NCBI GenBank assembly: GCA_016197405.1
Contig: JACPVR010000015.1
Coordinates: 1 to 64,000 of the forward strand
Reading direction: 5' to 3'
Source: Mycobacterium sp.
Lineage (GTDB): Bacteria; Actinomycetota; Actinomycetes; Mycobacteriales; Mycobacteriaceae
DNA length: 64,000 bases
Shown: positions 8,780 through 17,923 of the stretch, one piece after another
How positions within the stretch are numbered: position 1 is the stretch's first letter
How the letters are laid out: each line of letters starts with the position of its first letter
The notes under the pieces: model-generated
What the model was told of the DNA's origin: nothing
What the model saw: the letters and a program-made list of their open reading frames with translations, nothing else
Databases searched by the model: none
Made by a program: the position numbers and the translations under genes

Positions 8780-9858
8780 AGCTCCCGGAGCCTTTCGGCG
8801 ACGGCCTCGGGTGTGGCGTCGGTGATGAACGCACCCATACCCGATTCCGATCCGGCCAGATACTTCAGCTTGGTGGCGCTGCGCCGCACGGAGAAAAGTT
8901 CGACATGGAAGTAACCCTCGCGTTGTGCGTCGTCGTCGGAGAACTGGTGCAGCGCCGATATGTAGGGCAGTGGTGTGCTGTACAACAGGTCGAAGCGGCG
9001 CAGGACATCGAGATAGATCCCGGCGAAATCGTCGAGTTCGGCGTCGTCGAGATCGACCAGGCTGTGCACGAATCTGTTGGGGTAGATGTGCACCTCGACC
9101 GGCCACCGCGATGCGAACGGCACGAACGCGGTGAACGTGTCGCTGCGGGTGATGATCCGGCTACCGTCGTCGACCTCGTCGGCGAGAAGGCGCGCGAACA
9201 GGTTGCTGCCGTGTCGCATTCGGTGTGCCTCGGCCTGACGCAGCATGGTGCTCGTCCGAGGTGTCAGATACGGGAAGCCGTAGATCTGACCGTGGGGGTG
9301 CGTCAGCGTCACACCGATCTCCTCGCCGCGGTTCTCGAAACAGAACACCTCCTCGATCTCGGGCCGAGCCATCAGCTCCGCGGTGCGCTGCCGCCAGGCG
9401 GCCACCACGAGTCGGGCATGCGCGTCGTCCAGGCCCGCGAAACTGCCCGTGTGGTCGCTGGAGAACGCGATGACTTCGCAGCGGCCATTGCCGGGCGCGG
9501 AGATGAATCCGTCGGCCGGGTTGTCCTTCACCGTCGTATCACCACCGGACAGACTGGGGAATCGGTTCTCGAAAACCGCCACGTCGTAGTCCGGTGCCGG
9601 CACCTCGCTCGACAGTCCCGACGGCCCCGGGCACAGCGGGCACTGGTCGGAAGCCGGTTTGTACGTGCGCTCTTGGCGCAGCGCCGCGATGATCACCCAC
9701 TCGCCGGTCTGGCGGTCGAATCGCAGCTGCGTGCGCGCATCCGCGCGCGCCGGCGAGGGCCTGCGGTCGACGGTGGGTGCGGGGATGTGGCCGGGTAGCG
9801 AAAAGAAGAGCAGCTCGCGTCCATCGGCCAGGGTCCACCGCACGGGTGCGGCGTTCAT
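8776..9858 (-). CDS. galT: Galactose-1-phosphate uridylyltransferase
   Basis: A 360-residue HIT-superfamily enzyme that exchanges UMP between UDP-glucose and galactose 1-phosphate. The active site [11 protein letters not shown] contains the uridylylated His of the HPH triad. The N-terminal CPLCPG cysteine pair and FENRFPSL region are typical of GalT. The C-terminal half repeats the fold ([22 protein letters not shown]). Start and stop overlap the neighbouring genes by 4 bp on both sides, so the operon is tightly coupled. No UDP-galactose 4-epimerase (galE) is in this window; it must be supplied elsewhere. Confidence 0.95.
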   Translation of the reverse strand: MNAAPVRWTLADGRELLFFSLPGHIPAPTVDRRPSPARADARTQLRFDRQTGEWVIIAALRQERTYKPASDQCPLCPGPSGLSSEVPAPDYDVAVFENRFPSLSGGDTTVKDNPADGFISAPGNGRCEVIAFSSDHTGSFAGLDDAHARLVVAAWRQRTAELMARPEIEEVFCFENRGEEIGVTLTHPHGQIYGFPYLTPRTSTMLRQAEAHRMRHGSNLFARLLADEVDDGSRIITRSDTFTAFVPFASRWPVEVHIYPNRFVHSLVDLDDAELDDFAGIYLDVLRRFDLLYSTPLPYISALHQFSDDDAQREGYFHVELFSVRRSATKLKYLAGSESGMGAFITDATPEAVAERLREL

Positions 9859-10094
9859 TCGCCTGTCGTCCGGGCGCTTCTGCGCGTGGCACCGCCCGCC
9901 GACTGCACCCGCAACCAGGGCTGCTGCAGCTCCTCTTCGCGCCGCGCCTTCTCCGTGGTGATGATGAGGTTGACACGGTCGACGAGCTGGCTGGGCGTCA
10001 ATCCGAACTCCGCGAGCACCTCATCCGACGGCGGGCCGCCGTACGGCGTCCAGCTGCGGACATAGTCGAGGAGGTCGCGGTCGTAGCGGTCCAT
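9855..10094 (-). CDS. Small HTH-like protein (DUF3263-like) inside the gal operon
   Basis: A 79-residue protein. Residues 5-50 (DRDLLDYVRSW, then EVLAEFGLTPSQLVDRVN) resemble the helix-turn-helix of mycobacterial DUF3263 proteins, which share the pattern of a short acidic helix, an aromatic pair and a GLTxxQ-like turn. The C-terminal 25 residues are basic and probably disordered. It starts 4 bp after the mmsB stop and overlaps galT by ATGA, so it is certainly co-expressed with the sugar genes. A regulatory or RNA/DNA-binding role is only suggested; no known gal operon member of this type comes to mind. Confidence 0.7.
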   Translation of the reverse strand: MDRYDRDLLDYVRSWTPYGGPPSDEVLAEFGLTPSQLVDRVNLIITTEKARREEELQQPWLRVQSAGGATRRSARTTGE

Positions 10095-10098
10095 CGGA

Positions 10099-11334
10099 TC
10101 AGGATCCGCCCTTCTTCTTGTTGTAGACGTCGAAGCCCACCGCTGCCAGCAGGACCAGCCCCTTGATCACCTGCTGGACGTCGCTGCCGATGCCGATCAG
10201 CGACATACCGTTGTTCAGTACGCCGAGCACGAACCCGCCGATGATGGCGCCGAATACCGTTCCCACGCCGCCGTTGGCCGACGCCCCGCCGATGAAGGCC
10301 GCAGCGATGGCCTCCAGCTCCATCCCGATACCCGCCTGCGGGGTGGCCGAATTGAGCCGCGCCGCGAAGAGCAGACCGGCCAGCGCCGACAACAGCCCCA
10401 TGTTGACGAAGACCAGGAATGTCACGCGTTTGGTCTTGACCCCGGACAGCCGCGCGGCCGCCACATTGCCGCCGACGGCGTAGACCTGCCTGCCGAAGAC
10501 GGTGCTGCGCATGATGAATGCGTAGACGACGAAGGCGACGGCGAGGATGATGCCGACCACCGGTACGCCACGGTAGCTGGCGAGCAGTAGCGTGAATGCC
10601 GCAAGGGCAGCCACGATGCCCACGCACTTGACCACGAACCACACCGTCGGCAACACGTCGAAGCCGTAGCGCAGCTGTGTCCTGCGCTGCCGGACCTGTT
10701 GCCACACCGCGGCGACCATGACGAGGGTTCCGAGAATGACGGTGGGCCAATGGTAGAGGCTGTTGCCGCCGAGCTCGGGCAGGAAGCCGCTGCTGACCTG
10801 GCTGAAGCTGCGGGGGAACGGCGCAATGGACTGGCCTTCGAGCAGATACTGGGTCGCCCCGCGGAACACCAACATGCCGGCGAGCGTCACGATGAAGGAC
10901 GGAATGCCGACATAGGCGATCCAGAACCCCTGCCACGCCCCGATCAGGGCACCCAGCAACAGGCAGAGGACTACCGCGACCGGCCACGGCATATCGTGCC
11001 GGATCATCAGCACCGCCGACATGGCTCCGATGAATCCGGCGATCGAGCCCACCGACAGGTCGATATGGCCGGAGATGATCACGATGACCATCCCGATCGC
11101 GAGGATCAGGATGTATCCGTTCTGCTGAACGATGTTGGTGACGTTGAGCGGTTTGAGCAGGATCCCGCTTGTCCACAGCTGGAACAGGATCACGATCAGA
11201 ACCAGCGCTACGACCATGCCGTACTGCCGAAAGTTACTGCGCACGGCCGTCATCAGTCGGGCGGCTCCGGATTCCGGCGGGGGTGGCGGGGCGGGTGCGC
11301 CCGATGCCGCGTCCACCGTTGGGCTGGTGGTCAT
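10099..11334 (-). CDS. mmsB: Sugar ABC transporter permease (MmsB/GguB type)
   Basis: A 411-residue BPD_transp_2 family permease with a proline-rich cytoplasmic N-terminus (APAPPPPPES) and about ten hydrophobic segments. It carries the family signature GMVIVIISGHIDLSVGSIAGF near residue 80 and the C-terminal AAFIGGASANGGVGTVFGAIIGG coupling region. The length of about 400 residues matches the MmsB/GguB group, which works with a ChvE-type binding protein and MmsA ATPase to import aldoses such as galactose, arabinose, xylose and glucose. It lies 4 bp downstream of mmsA and is followed by the small HTH-like gene and galT. Confidence 0.9.
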   Translation of the reverse strand: MTTSPTVDAASGAPAPPPPPESGAARLMTAVRSNFRQYGMVVALVLIVILFQLWTSGILLKPLNVTNIVQQNGYILILAIGMVIVIISGHIDLSVGSIAGFIGAMSAVLMIRHDMPWPVAVVLCLLLGALIGAWQGFWIAYVGIPSFIVTLAGMLVFRGATQYLLEGQSIAPFPRSFSQVSSGFLPELGGNSLYHWPTVILGTLVMVAAVWQQVRQRRTQLRYGFDVLPTVWFVVKCVGIVAALAAFTLLLASYRGVPVVGIILAVAFVVYAFIMRSTVFGRQVYAVGGNVAAARLSGVKTKRVTFLVFVNMGLLSALAGLLFAARLNSATPQAGIGMELEAIAAAFIGGASANGGVGTVFGAIIGGFVLGVLNNGMSLIGIGSDVQQVIKGLVLLAAVGFDVYNKKKGGS

Positions 11335-11338
11335 GTGG

Positions 11339-12874
11339 TCATCCCTTCATCATGTACTGCATCAGCGTTTCCTGGGCAGCCTGCTCGCGGGGTACCTCAC
11401 CGGTCAGGCGGCCTTCGTTGAGGGTGTAGATACGGTCACACAGACCGATCAGCTCTGGCAGCTCGGAGGATATGACGATCACCGATTTTCCTTGGGCTGC
11501 CAGCGAATTGATGATGGTGTAGATCTCGTACTTGGCACCCACGTCGATGCCGCGGGTGGGTTCGTCGAGGATCAGCACGTCCGGGTCGGCGAAGATCCAC
11601 TTGCTCAACACCACCTTCTGCTGGTTTCCGCCGGACAGGTTGCCGGTCGTGGCTCGCACGGAAGGGGCCTTGATCTGCATGTCCTTGCGGAAGCGTTCGG
11701 CGACGACGGTCTCCTCGTGCTCGTTGATGACGGTGGCTCTGCTCACCTTCGGCAGCGAGGCCAGTGTCACGCTCCGGGCGATGTCGTCCATCAGGTTGAG
11801 CCCGTAGTGCTTGCGGTCCTCGGTGGCATAGGCGATTCCGTGACTGATCGCTTCGGACACCGTGCGGGTCCGGATCTCCTTGCCGTCCTTGAAAACCGTC
11901 CCGCCGCCCTTCTTTCCGTAGCTGCGGCCGAAGACGCTCATCGCCAGTTCGGTGCGGCCCGCGCCCATGAGTCCGGCCAGGCCGACGACCTCGCCGCGCC
12001 GAACATTGATCGAGACGCCGTCGACGACCTTGCGCTGCTGGTCGAGCGGGTGGAACACGGTCCAGTCCTCGATCGCGAAGGTGACCTCGCCGACGGTGTG
12101 TGCGGTACGCGGCGGGAAGCGGTCGACCATATCGCGGCCCACCATGCCGCGAATGATCTGTTCCTCGGTCAGCCCGGCTTCGATGGGCCGGGTTTCGATG
12201 GTCTGACCGTCGCGCAGGATCGTGATGGTGTCGGCGACCCGCATCACCTCGTTGAGTTTGTGCGAGATGATGATGCAGGTCAGGCCTTGGCTGGTGAGCT
12301 CGACGATGAGATCGAGCAGGTGTCTGCTGTCCTCGTCGTTGAGCGCTGCGGTCGGTTCGTCGAGGATCAGCAGTTTGACCTTCTTGGACAACGCTTTCGC
12401 GATCTCGACGAGCTGTTGCTTGCCGACACCGATATCGGAGATCCGGGTCTGCGGACTCTCGTTGAGACCCACCCTGTCCATGAGTTGCCGTGCGTGGGTC
12501 GTGGTCTCGTGCCAGCTGATGATCCCGCCCGATGCGTGTTCGTTGCCCAGGAAGATGTTCTCGGCGATGGACAGCACCGGCACCAGCGCGAGTTCCTGAT
12601 GGATGATGCCGATACCGCGGCGCTCACTGGAGCGGATGTCCTTGAAGTCGCCCGGTTGTCCGTCGAAGACGATCTCGCCCTGATAGGTGCCATGCGGATA
12701 GATACCGCTGAGCACCTTCATCAGTGTGGACTTTCCGGCACCGTTCTCACCGCAGATGGCGTGGATCTCACCATTGCGCACCGTGAGGTTCACATCGTTG
12801 AGTGCCGTGACATTGCCGAACCGCTTGGTGATATTCCGCATCTCGAGCAACGGAGCGGTGGCCACCGCCGTCAC
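11339..12874 (-). CDS. mmsA: Sugar ABC transporter ATP-binding protein (MmsA/GguA type)
   Basis: A 511-residue tandem ATPase of the ribose/xylose class. The first domain has Walker [17 protein letters not shown] and Walker [12 protein letters not shown]. The second has a degenerate P-loop region ([16 protein letters not shown]) and the signature [15 protein letters not shown] followed by [13 protein letters not shown]. The insertion [18 protein letters not shown] after the first P-loop is characteristic of the multiple-monosaccharide MmsA group. It starts with GTG at 12874, overlapping the chvE stop by 4 bp. It energises uptake with MmsB and ChvE. Confidence 0.93.
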   Translation of the reverse strand: MTAVATAPLLEMRNITKRFGNVTALNDVNLTVRNGEIHAICGENGAGKSTLMKVLSGIYPHGTYQGEIVFDGQPGDFKDIRSSERRGIGIIHQELALVPVLSIAENIFLGNEHASGGIISWHETTTHARQLMDRVGLNESPQTRISDIGVGKQQLVEIAKALSKKVKLLILDEPTAALNDEDSRHLLDLIVELTSQGLTCIIISHKLNEVMRVADTITILRDGQTIETRPIEAGLTEEQIIRGMVGRDMVDRFPPRTAHTVGEVTFAIEDWTVFHPLDQQRKVVDGVSINVRRGEVVGLAGLMGAGRTELAMSVFGRSYGKKGGGTVFKDGKEIRTRTVSEAISHGIAYATEDRKHYGLNLMDDIARSVTLASLPKVSRATVINEHEETVVAERFRKDMQIKAPSVRATTGNLSGGNQQKVVLSKWIFADPDVLILDEPTRGIDVGAKYEIYTIINSLAAQGKSVIVISSELPELIGLCDRIYTLNEGRLTGEVPREQAAQETLMQYMMKG

Positions 12875-13977
12875 GCGAGCTGTGCCGCGGTGTAGTAGCC
12901 GGAGTCGACGAGGACCTGCTGGTAGTTGGTCTTGTCGACGCTGACCGGGTTGAGCAGGAACGCCGGGACCACCTTGACCCCGTTGTCATAGGTCTTGGTG
13001 TCGTTGACCTCGGGCTTTCCGCCGGTGAGCAGCGAATCCGCCATCTGCACAGCGGCTTTGGCCAGCTCGCGGGTGTCCTTGAACACCGTCTGGGTCTGCT
13101 CGCCGGCGATGATCGACTTCACCGACGCCAGCTCGGCGTCCTGTCCGGTGACGATCGGCAGGGGGTTGGCCGGAGTTCCGTAACCCGAGCTCTTCAGCGC
13201 CGAGATGATTCCCAGGGACATGCCGTCGTAGGGGGACAACACGGCGTCGACCCGGCCGCTGGTGTAGGCCTTGCTCAGCAGATTGTCCATCCGCGACTGG
13301 GCCAGCCCGCCGTCCCAGCGCAACGTGGCGACCTGGTCGAACGATGTCTGGCCACTCTTGACGACGAGCTTGCCGCTGTCCAAGTAGGGCTGCAGCACGC
13401 TCATTGCCCCGTTGAAGAAGAACGTCGCGTTGTTGTCGTCTGGAGACCCGGCGAAGAGCTCGATGTTGAAGGGCCCCTTGCCATCTGCGAGGCCCAGCTT
13501 GTCGACGATATAACTCGCCTGCAGCACGCCGACCTTGAAATTGTCGAAAGTGGCGTAGTAGTCGACATTGCTGGTTCCGCGGATCAGCCGGTCGTAGCTG
13601 ACAACCGGGATCTTGGCGTCGGCCGCGCGCTGCAGGATATCGGTCAGCGAGGAACTGTCGATCGGGGCGATCACCAGAGCCTTGACGCCTTTGGTGATCA
13701 TGTTCTCGATCTGTGAGACCTGGTTCTGAACGACGTCGTCGCCGTACTGCAGGTCGGTCTGGTACCCGAGCTTCTGGAACTGCTCGGCCATGTTGTTGCC
13801 GTCGGCGACCCATCGTTCAGAGGACTTGGTGGGCATCGCGATGCCGACGGTGCCGGTGCGTTCACCGCCACCTCCACCGCCGCCGGCCTCCGTCGGCGTC
13901 GAGCGACCGCAACCGGCGCTGGTGAGTGCGGCCAGCACGGCAACCGCGCCGACGACTCGAGCAAAGCTCCTACGCAT
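12871..13977 (-). CDS. chvE: Multiple-monosaccharide-binding lipoprotein (ChvE type)
   Basis: A 368-residue periplasmic-binding-protein fold of the ribose/galactose class. The leader [23 protein letters not shown] ends in a lipobox-like SAGC and is followed by a glycine-rich linker (AGGGGGGGE), so it should be a membrane-anchored lipoprotein. [25 protein letters not shown] and [27 protein letters not shown] are typical of ChvE-type proteins, which bind arabinose, galactose, glucose or xylose in pyranose form. ATG 13977 is chosen because GGAGGA sits 5 bases upstream (13983-13988). It is the first gene of the minus-strand sugar operon, beside three LacI-type operators. Confidence 0.92.
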   Translation of the reverse strand: MRRSFARVVGAVAVLAALTSAGCGRSTPTEAGGGGGGGERTGTVGIAMPTKSSERWVADGNNMAEQFQKLGYQTDLQYGDDVVQNQVSQIENMITKGVKALVIAPIDSSSLTDILQRAADAKIPVVSYDRLIRGTSNVDYYATFDNFKVGVLQASYIVDKLGLADGKGPFNIELFAGSPDDNNATFFFNGAMSVLQPYLDSGKLVVKSGQTSFDQVATLRWDGGLAQSRMDNLLSKAYTSGRVDAVLSPYDGMSLGIISALKSSGYGTPANPLPIVTGQDAELASVKSIIAGEQTQTVFKDTRELAKAAVQMADSLLTGGKPEVNDTKTYDNGVKVVPAFLLNPVSVDKTNYQQVLVDSGYYTAAQLA

Positions 13978-14041
13978 GAAAATCCTCCGGATGGTTTTCT
14001 GGCTCTCAACCGCGCGGCGCAACAGGCGACCCGCAGGGTGA

Positions 14042-14055
14042 TGTGAGCGCTAACA
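14042..14055. promoter_or_regulatory. LacI-type operator O1
   Basis: TGTGAGCGCTAACA, one mismatch from a perfect palindrome, with the central CG typical of LacI/GalR-family sites. It lies 65-78 bp upstream of the chvE start. On the minus strand a TTGACA box (14086-14091) lies upstream of it, so O1 probably sits in the chvE initiation region. Confidence 0.8.
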
Positions 14056-14108
14056 TAGTCGAGTCTGTGACGCGGCTCACGGCTTTGTCAAGCCCCCGCG
14101 ATCGCGAA

Positions 14109-14122
14109 TGTTAGCGCTAACA
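14109..14122. promoter_or_regulatory. LacI-type operator O2 (perfect palindrome)
   Basis: TGTTAGCGCTAACA is a perfect 14-bp palindrome. It sits between the divergent promoters, 67 bp centre-to-centre from O1 and 34 bp from O3, and is probably the strongest site. The LacI-family gene at 18918 is the obvious candidate regulator. Confidence 0.85.
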
Positions 14123-14127
14123 ATTCG

Positions 14128-14156
14128 TTGACAAGCGCGGAATGTGAGCGTTAACA
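14128..14156 (+). promoter_or_regulatory. Promoter of the ytfQ-ara operon
   Basis: TTGACA at 14128-14133, a 17-bp spacer, and TTAACA at 14151-14156 as the -10 box. The -10 box is inside operator O3, so repressor binding would block RNA polymerase directly. The predicted start site falls near 14163, about 100 bp before ytfQ. Confidence 0.7.
14143..14156. promoter_or_regulatory. LacI-type operator O3 overlapping the -10 box
   Basis: TGTGAGCGTTAACA, a two-mismatch version of the O2 palindrome. Its right half is the -10 element of the ytfQ promoter, giving a simple repression mechanism. Confidence 0.8.
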
Positions 14157-14265
14157 TCCGAACGGTGTAATGCCCGTCACACATCCATCAAAGACCCCGC
14201 GACCTGCCGAAACGCTGGCCATACGCGGTTGCTCTCGGCATCGAAGCGACATCGAAGGAGATATC

Positions 14266-15252
14266 GTGAAAAGGATTCGCACTGCGTTCGTGGCGGCCGT
14301 CGCGGCCACCCTGCTGGCGGCGTGTGGCAGTGGGCCGGCGCCGGGTTCCGGGTCGGGCTCAGGTGCCGACGGCGGACAGATCACCATGGGCTTCTCGCAG
14401 GTCGGTGCCGAGAGTGGCTGGCGGACGGCGAACACCAAATCGATACAGGACGCGGCCAAGGCGGCCGGGGTCGATCTGAAGTTCTCCGACGCCAACGGAG
14501 AGCAGGAGAACCAGATATCGGCCATCAGGTCGTTCATCCAGCAGCGCGTCGACGTGATCGCGTTCAGCCCGGTGGTGCGCACCGGCTGGGATGCGGTGCT
14601 GTTGGAAGCCAAGAATGCCGGCATCCCCGTCATTCTCACCGACCGGGCGGTGGACACCCAGGAACCCGACGTCTACAAGACCTTCCTCGGCGCGGACTTC
14701 GTCCAAGAAGGCCAGCGTGCCGGTGACTGGGTGGTACAGCAGTACGCATCCGCCCCCGGACCGGTCAACATCGTTCAGCTCGAAGGGACGACGGGTGCCG
14801 ATCCGGCCATCGAACGCAGCTCGGGATTCGCCAAGGCCATCGCCGTCAATCCCAACCTGAAAGTCATTGCCTCCCAGAGCGGTGACTTCACCCGGTCCGG
14901 CGGCAAGCAGGTCATGGAGGCGTTCCTCAAGGCGAACCCGAAGATCGATCTGGTATTCGCGCAGAACGACGATATGGGCCTGGGTGCCATGGAGGCCATC
15001 GAGGCAGCAGGTCGCAAGCCCGGTCAGGACATCAAGATCGTCGCCGTCGATGCCACCCACGACGGGATGCAGGCGTTGGCCGATGGCAAGTTCAACTACA
15101 TCGTCGAATGCAACCCGCTGCTCGGCCCGCAACTGATGGAGCTCGCCAAGAAGGTTGTCGCCGGTGAGCCGGTGCCGGCCCGGGTGGTCACCCCGGACGA
15201 GGCGTTCGATCAGCAGCAGGCTGCCGCCGCGCTGCCGGACCGCAAATACTGA
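14266..15252 (+). CDS. ytfQ: Sugar-binding lipoprotein, galactofuranose-binding YtfQ type
   Basis: A 328-residue periplasmic-binding protein. The start is GTG 14266, preceded by GAAGGAG at 14254-14260; the earlier in-frame ATG at 14170 lacks this and would add a non-signal leader. The signal peptide ends in lipobox LAAC followed by a Gly/Ser linker. Mature features GFSQVGAESGWRTANTKSIQ, VDVIAFSPVVRTGWDAVL, LTDRAVD and GDFTRSGGKQVMEAFL are the strongly conserved ligand-pocket segments of E. coli YtfQ, which binds furanose galactose and also arabinose. It heads the plus-strand operon and is followed by a matching ATPase and two permeases, as in ytfQRT-yjfF. Confidence 0.92.
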   Translation: MKRIRTAFVAAVAATLLAACGSGPAPGSGSGSGADGGQITMGFSQVGAESGWRTANTKSIQDAAKAAGVDLKFSDANGEQENQISAIRSFIQQRVDVIAFSPVVRTGWDAVLLEAKNAGIPVILTDRAVDTQEPDVYKTFLGADFVQEGQRAGDWVVQQYASAPGPVNIVQLEGTTGADPAIERSSGFAKAIAVNPNLKVIASQSGDFTRSGGKQVMEAFLKANPKIDLVFAQNDDMGLGAMEAIEAAGRKPGQDIKIVAVDATHDGMQALADGKFNYIVECNPLLGPQLMELAKKVVAGEPVPARVVTPDEAFDQQQAAAALPDRKY

Positions 15253-16799
15253 TGGCGGTGTCGGTCGCGGAATCCTCGGCGAAACCCGCTGTGGCGCCGG
15301 TGGTTCAGTTGCGCGGTGTCACCGTCGAGTTTCCCGGTGTCAAAGCGCTCGACGGGGTCGACTTCCGGTTGCTGCCCGGTGAGATCCACGCCCTGATGGG
15401 CGAGAACGGCGCCGGGAAGTCGACGCTGATCAAGGCACTCACCGGTGTCTACGACATCGCCTCGGGCAGCATCGCGATCGACGACACGGACCGGCGGTTC
15501 ACCAGTCCGCGCCAGGCCCAGGACGCGGGTATCAGCACCGTGTACCAAGAGGTCAACCTGTGTCCCAATCTGAGCGTGGCAGAGAACATCCTGCTGGGTC
15601 GTGAGCCGCGGCGCTTCGGACGGATCGACTACCGGGCGATGCACCGGCGCGCGGCAGAACTGCTCGGTGAGCTCGACCTGACCATCGATCCCGGCTCGAC
15701 GCTGGGGGCCCACCCGATCGCGTTGCAGCAGTTGGTCGCCATCGCCCGCGCGACCGCGGTGTCCGCACGCGTCCTGATCCTCGACGAACCCACATCGAGC
15801 CTGGACGCGGACGAGGTCGACGAACTGTTCCGGGTCATGCGTCGTCTGCGCGACAGTGGCGTCGCCATCCTGTTCGTCTCGCACTTCCTCGACCAGATCT
15901 ACGAGATCTCGGACCGAATGACGGTGCTGCGCAACGGCCGTCTGGTGGGCGAGTATCTGACCGCCGACCTGGGCAAGCATCAGCTCGTGGCAGCCATGCT
16001 CGGACATGAACTCGATCTGCTGGAACACATCGAGGAAACGGTCGCGGCCGGTGCCGGCTCCGAATCCCAGGAGACCATCGTCAGCGCCCAGCAGGTCGGC
16101 CGCGCGCCCGGCGTGTACCCCGTGGACCTCGATATTCATCGGGGCGAGGTGGTCGGCCTGGCCGGCCTGCTGGGTTCGGGCCGCACGGAGTTGGCACGGC
16201 TACTCTTTGGCGCCGACCGCGCCACCAGCGGACGAATGCTGGTCAACGGCAAGCCGGTCACGTTGCGTTCGCCACGCGCCGCAATCGCCAAGGGTTTCGC
16301 GTTCTCCTCCGAGGACCGCAAAGGCGAGGGCATCATCGGCGACCTCACCGTCCGGGACAATCTGGTGCTGGCGCTACAAGCCCGCCGCGGGTTCGCTCGC
16401 CCGCTGGGCAGGAAGACCAAGGACGACCTGGTCGCCCGATACCTCGAAGCCCTCGACATCCGGCCGCGTGACCCGGGCGCTCTGGTGAAGAACCTCAGCG
16501 GCGGCAACCAGCAGAAGGTGCTGCTGGCGCGGTGGCTGATCACCGAGCCGCAGCTGTTCATCCTCGACGAACCCACCAGGGGTATCGACGTGGGCGCCAA
16601 AGCGCAGATTCAGAAGCTCGTGACCGATCTTGCGGCCGACGGTATGGCCGTGGTGTTCATCTCCGCCGAACTCGAGGAGGTCGCGCGGATCAGCGACCGG
16701 ATCGTGGTGCTGCGCGACGGGCGCTGTATCGAACAGGTCGGTACCGACTGCACCGTTGCGGGTCTCACTGCGCTCATCGCCGGAGGGAGCGGGCAATGA
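15252..16799 (+). CDS. ytfR: Sugar ABC transporter ATP-binding protein, YtfR type
   Basis: A 515-residue double ATPase. Domain 1 has Walker [17 protein letters not shown] near residue 55 and Walker [13 protein letters not shown]. Domain 2 has the degenerate P-loop GLLGSGRTELARLLFG and signature [15 protein letters not shown] with [14 protein letters not shown]. Start and previous stop overlap as TGATG. It powers import with the two permeases that follow. The order binding protein-ATPase-permease-permease is that of the galactofuranose system ytfQ-ytfR-ytfT-yjfF rather than single-permease ribose or arabinose systems. Confidence 0.93.
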   Translation: MAVSVAESSAKPAVAPVVQLRGVTVEFPGVKALDGVDFRLLPGEIHALMGENGAGKSTLIKALTGVYDIASGSIAIDDTDRRFTSPRQAQDAGISTVYQEVNLCPNLSVAENILLGREPRRFGRIDYRAMHRRAAELLGELDLTIDPGSTLGAHPIALQQLVAIARATAVSARVLILDEPTSSLDADEVDELFRVMRRLRDSGVAILFVSHFLDQIYEISDRMTVLRNGRLVGEYLTADLGKHQLVAAMLGHELDLLEHIEETVAAGAGSESQETIVSAQQVGRAPGVYPVDLDIHRGEVVGLAGLLGSGRTELARLLFGADRATSGRMLVNGKPVTLRSPRAAIAKGFAFSSEDRKGEGIIGDLTVRDNLVLALQARRGFARPLGRKTKDDLVARYLEALDIRPRDPGALVKNLSGGNQQKVLLARWLITEPQLFILDEPTRGIDVGAKAQIQKLVTDLAADGMAVVFISAELEEVARISDRIVVLRDGRCIEQVGTDCTVAGLTALIAGGSGQ

Positions 16800-17923
16800 G
16801 GTCCAAACTGTCGGCGTCGCCGCTGGTGTGGCCCGCTCTCGCGCTCGTCGGCCTGCTGGCCGTCAATGTCGTTCTCACGCCCAGCTTCCTGACGATCCGG
16901 ATGCAGGACGGTCACCTCTTCGGCAGCCTGATCGACATATTGCGCAACGGTGCTCCGACCTTGCTGATCGCCCTCGGAATGACACTGGTGATCGCCTCCC
17001 GTGGTATCGACCTGTCCGTCGGTGCGGTGGTGGCCATCAGCGGGGCGTTGGCGTGTGCCCACATCGCGGCATCGCCGGATCCAGCAGGCACCGGCACCGT
17101 CATCACCGCGATGAGCATCGCCCTGGGCGTGGCGGTCGCCCTGGGTCTGTGGAACGGGATGCTGGTGTCGGTGTTCGGTGTCCAGCCGATCATCGCGACC
17201 CTCGTGTTGATGACGGCCGGCCGCGGTATCGCGCTGCTGATCACCGACGGCCAGATCGTCACGGTGACCAGCGCACCGTTCAAGGTGCTCGGTGCCGGAT
17301 ACGCATTGGGGCTACCGGTGGCGATCCTGGTGAGCCTGTCGGTGTTCGCCGTGGTGGGGCTTTTGACGCGGTGCACCGCGCTCGGCATGCTGCTGGAGTC
17401 GGTCGGTATAAACCCCGAGGCGAGCAGGCTCGCCGGTGTGCGGCACCGTTCGATCGTGTTCGCGGTGTACGTCTTCTGCGCGCTGTGCGCCGGAGTCGCC
17501 GGCCTGATGATCGCGTCGAACATCTCTGCGGCCGACGCCAACAACGCCGGACTGTGGATCGAGATGGACGCCATCCTGGCCGTGGTGATCGGTGGGACCT
17601 CGCTGTTGGGTGGACGCTTCAGCCTGACCGGGACGATTCTCGGCGCATTGATCATCCAGACCCTCACCACGACGGTCTACACCGCGGGCATCACACCCGA
17701 GACGACGTTGGTGTTCAAGGCGCTGGTCGTCATCGCGGTGTGCCTGCTGCAGGCACCGAAGTTCCGGGCGCTGTTATCGCTGCGCGGACCGCGCCACACC
17801 CCGCGCCGCACCACCCCGGCGCCGGACACCTCGTCGACATCGGATGTACCGGCAGTCCCGGTTCCCGGGCCGCCGGCCGGTGCGCCGGACTCTGCGATGG
17901 CGACGAAAGCGAGCAGCCGATGA
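16796..17923 (+). CDS. ytfT: Sugar ABC transporter permease 1, YtfT type
   Basis: A 375-residue inner-membrane permease of the BPD_transp_2 family, with the signature GMTLVIASRGIDLSVGAVVAISGAL near residue 60 and the C-terminal GGTSLLGGRFSLTGTILGALIIQ segment. The extended Pro/Thr/Ala-rich cytoplasmic tail of about 45 residues has low complexity. ATG 16796 overlaps the ytfR stop by 4 bp; a much longer in-frame extension inside ytfR is rejected. It should form a heteromeric channel with the next gene product. Confidence 0.9.
   Translation: MRSKLSASPLVWPALALVGLLAVNVVLTPSFLTIRMQDGHLFGSLIDILRNGAPTLLIALGMTLVIASRGIDLSVGAVVAISGALACAHIAASPDPAGTGTVITAMSIALGVAVALGLWNGMLVSVFGVQPIIATLVLMTAGRGIALLITDGQIVTVTSAPFKVLGAGYALGLPVAILVSLSVFAVVGLLTRCTALGMLLESVGINPEASRLAGVRHRSIVFAVYVFCALCAGVAGLMIASNISAADANNAGLWIEMDAILAVVIGGTSLLGGRFSLTGTILGALIIQTLTTTVYTAGITPETTLVFKALVVIAVCLLQAPKFRALLSLRGPRHTPRRTTPAPDTSSTSDVPAVPVPGPPAGAPDSAMATKASSR

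Noticed and set aside
11132..12895. 587-codon frame antisense to mmsA
   Set aside because: The minus strand has both ATPase domains with intact motifs; the plus frame has no recognisable domain.
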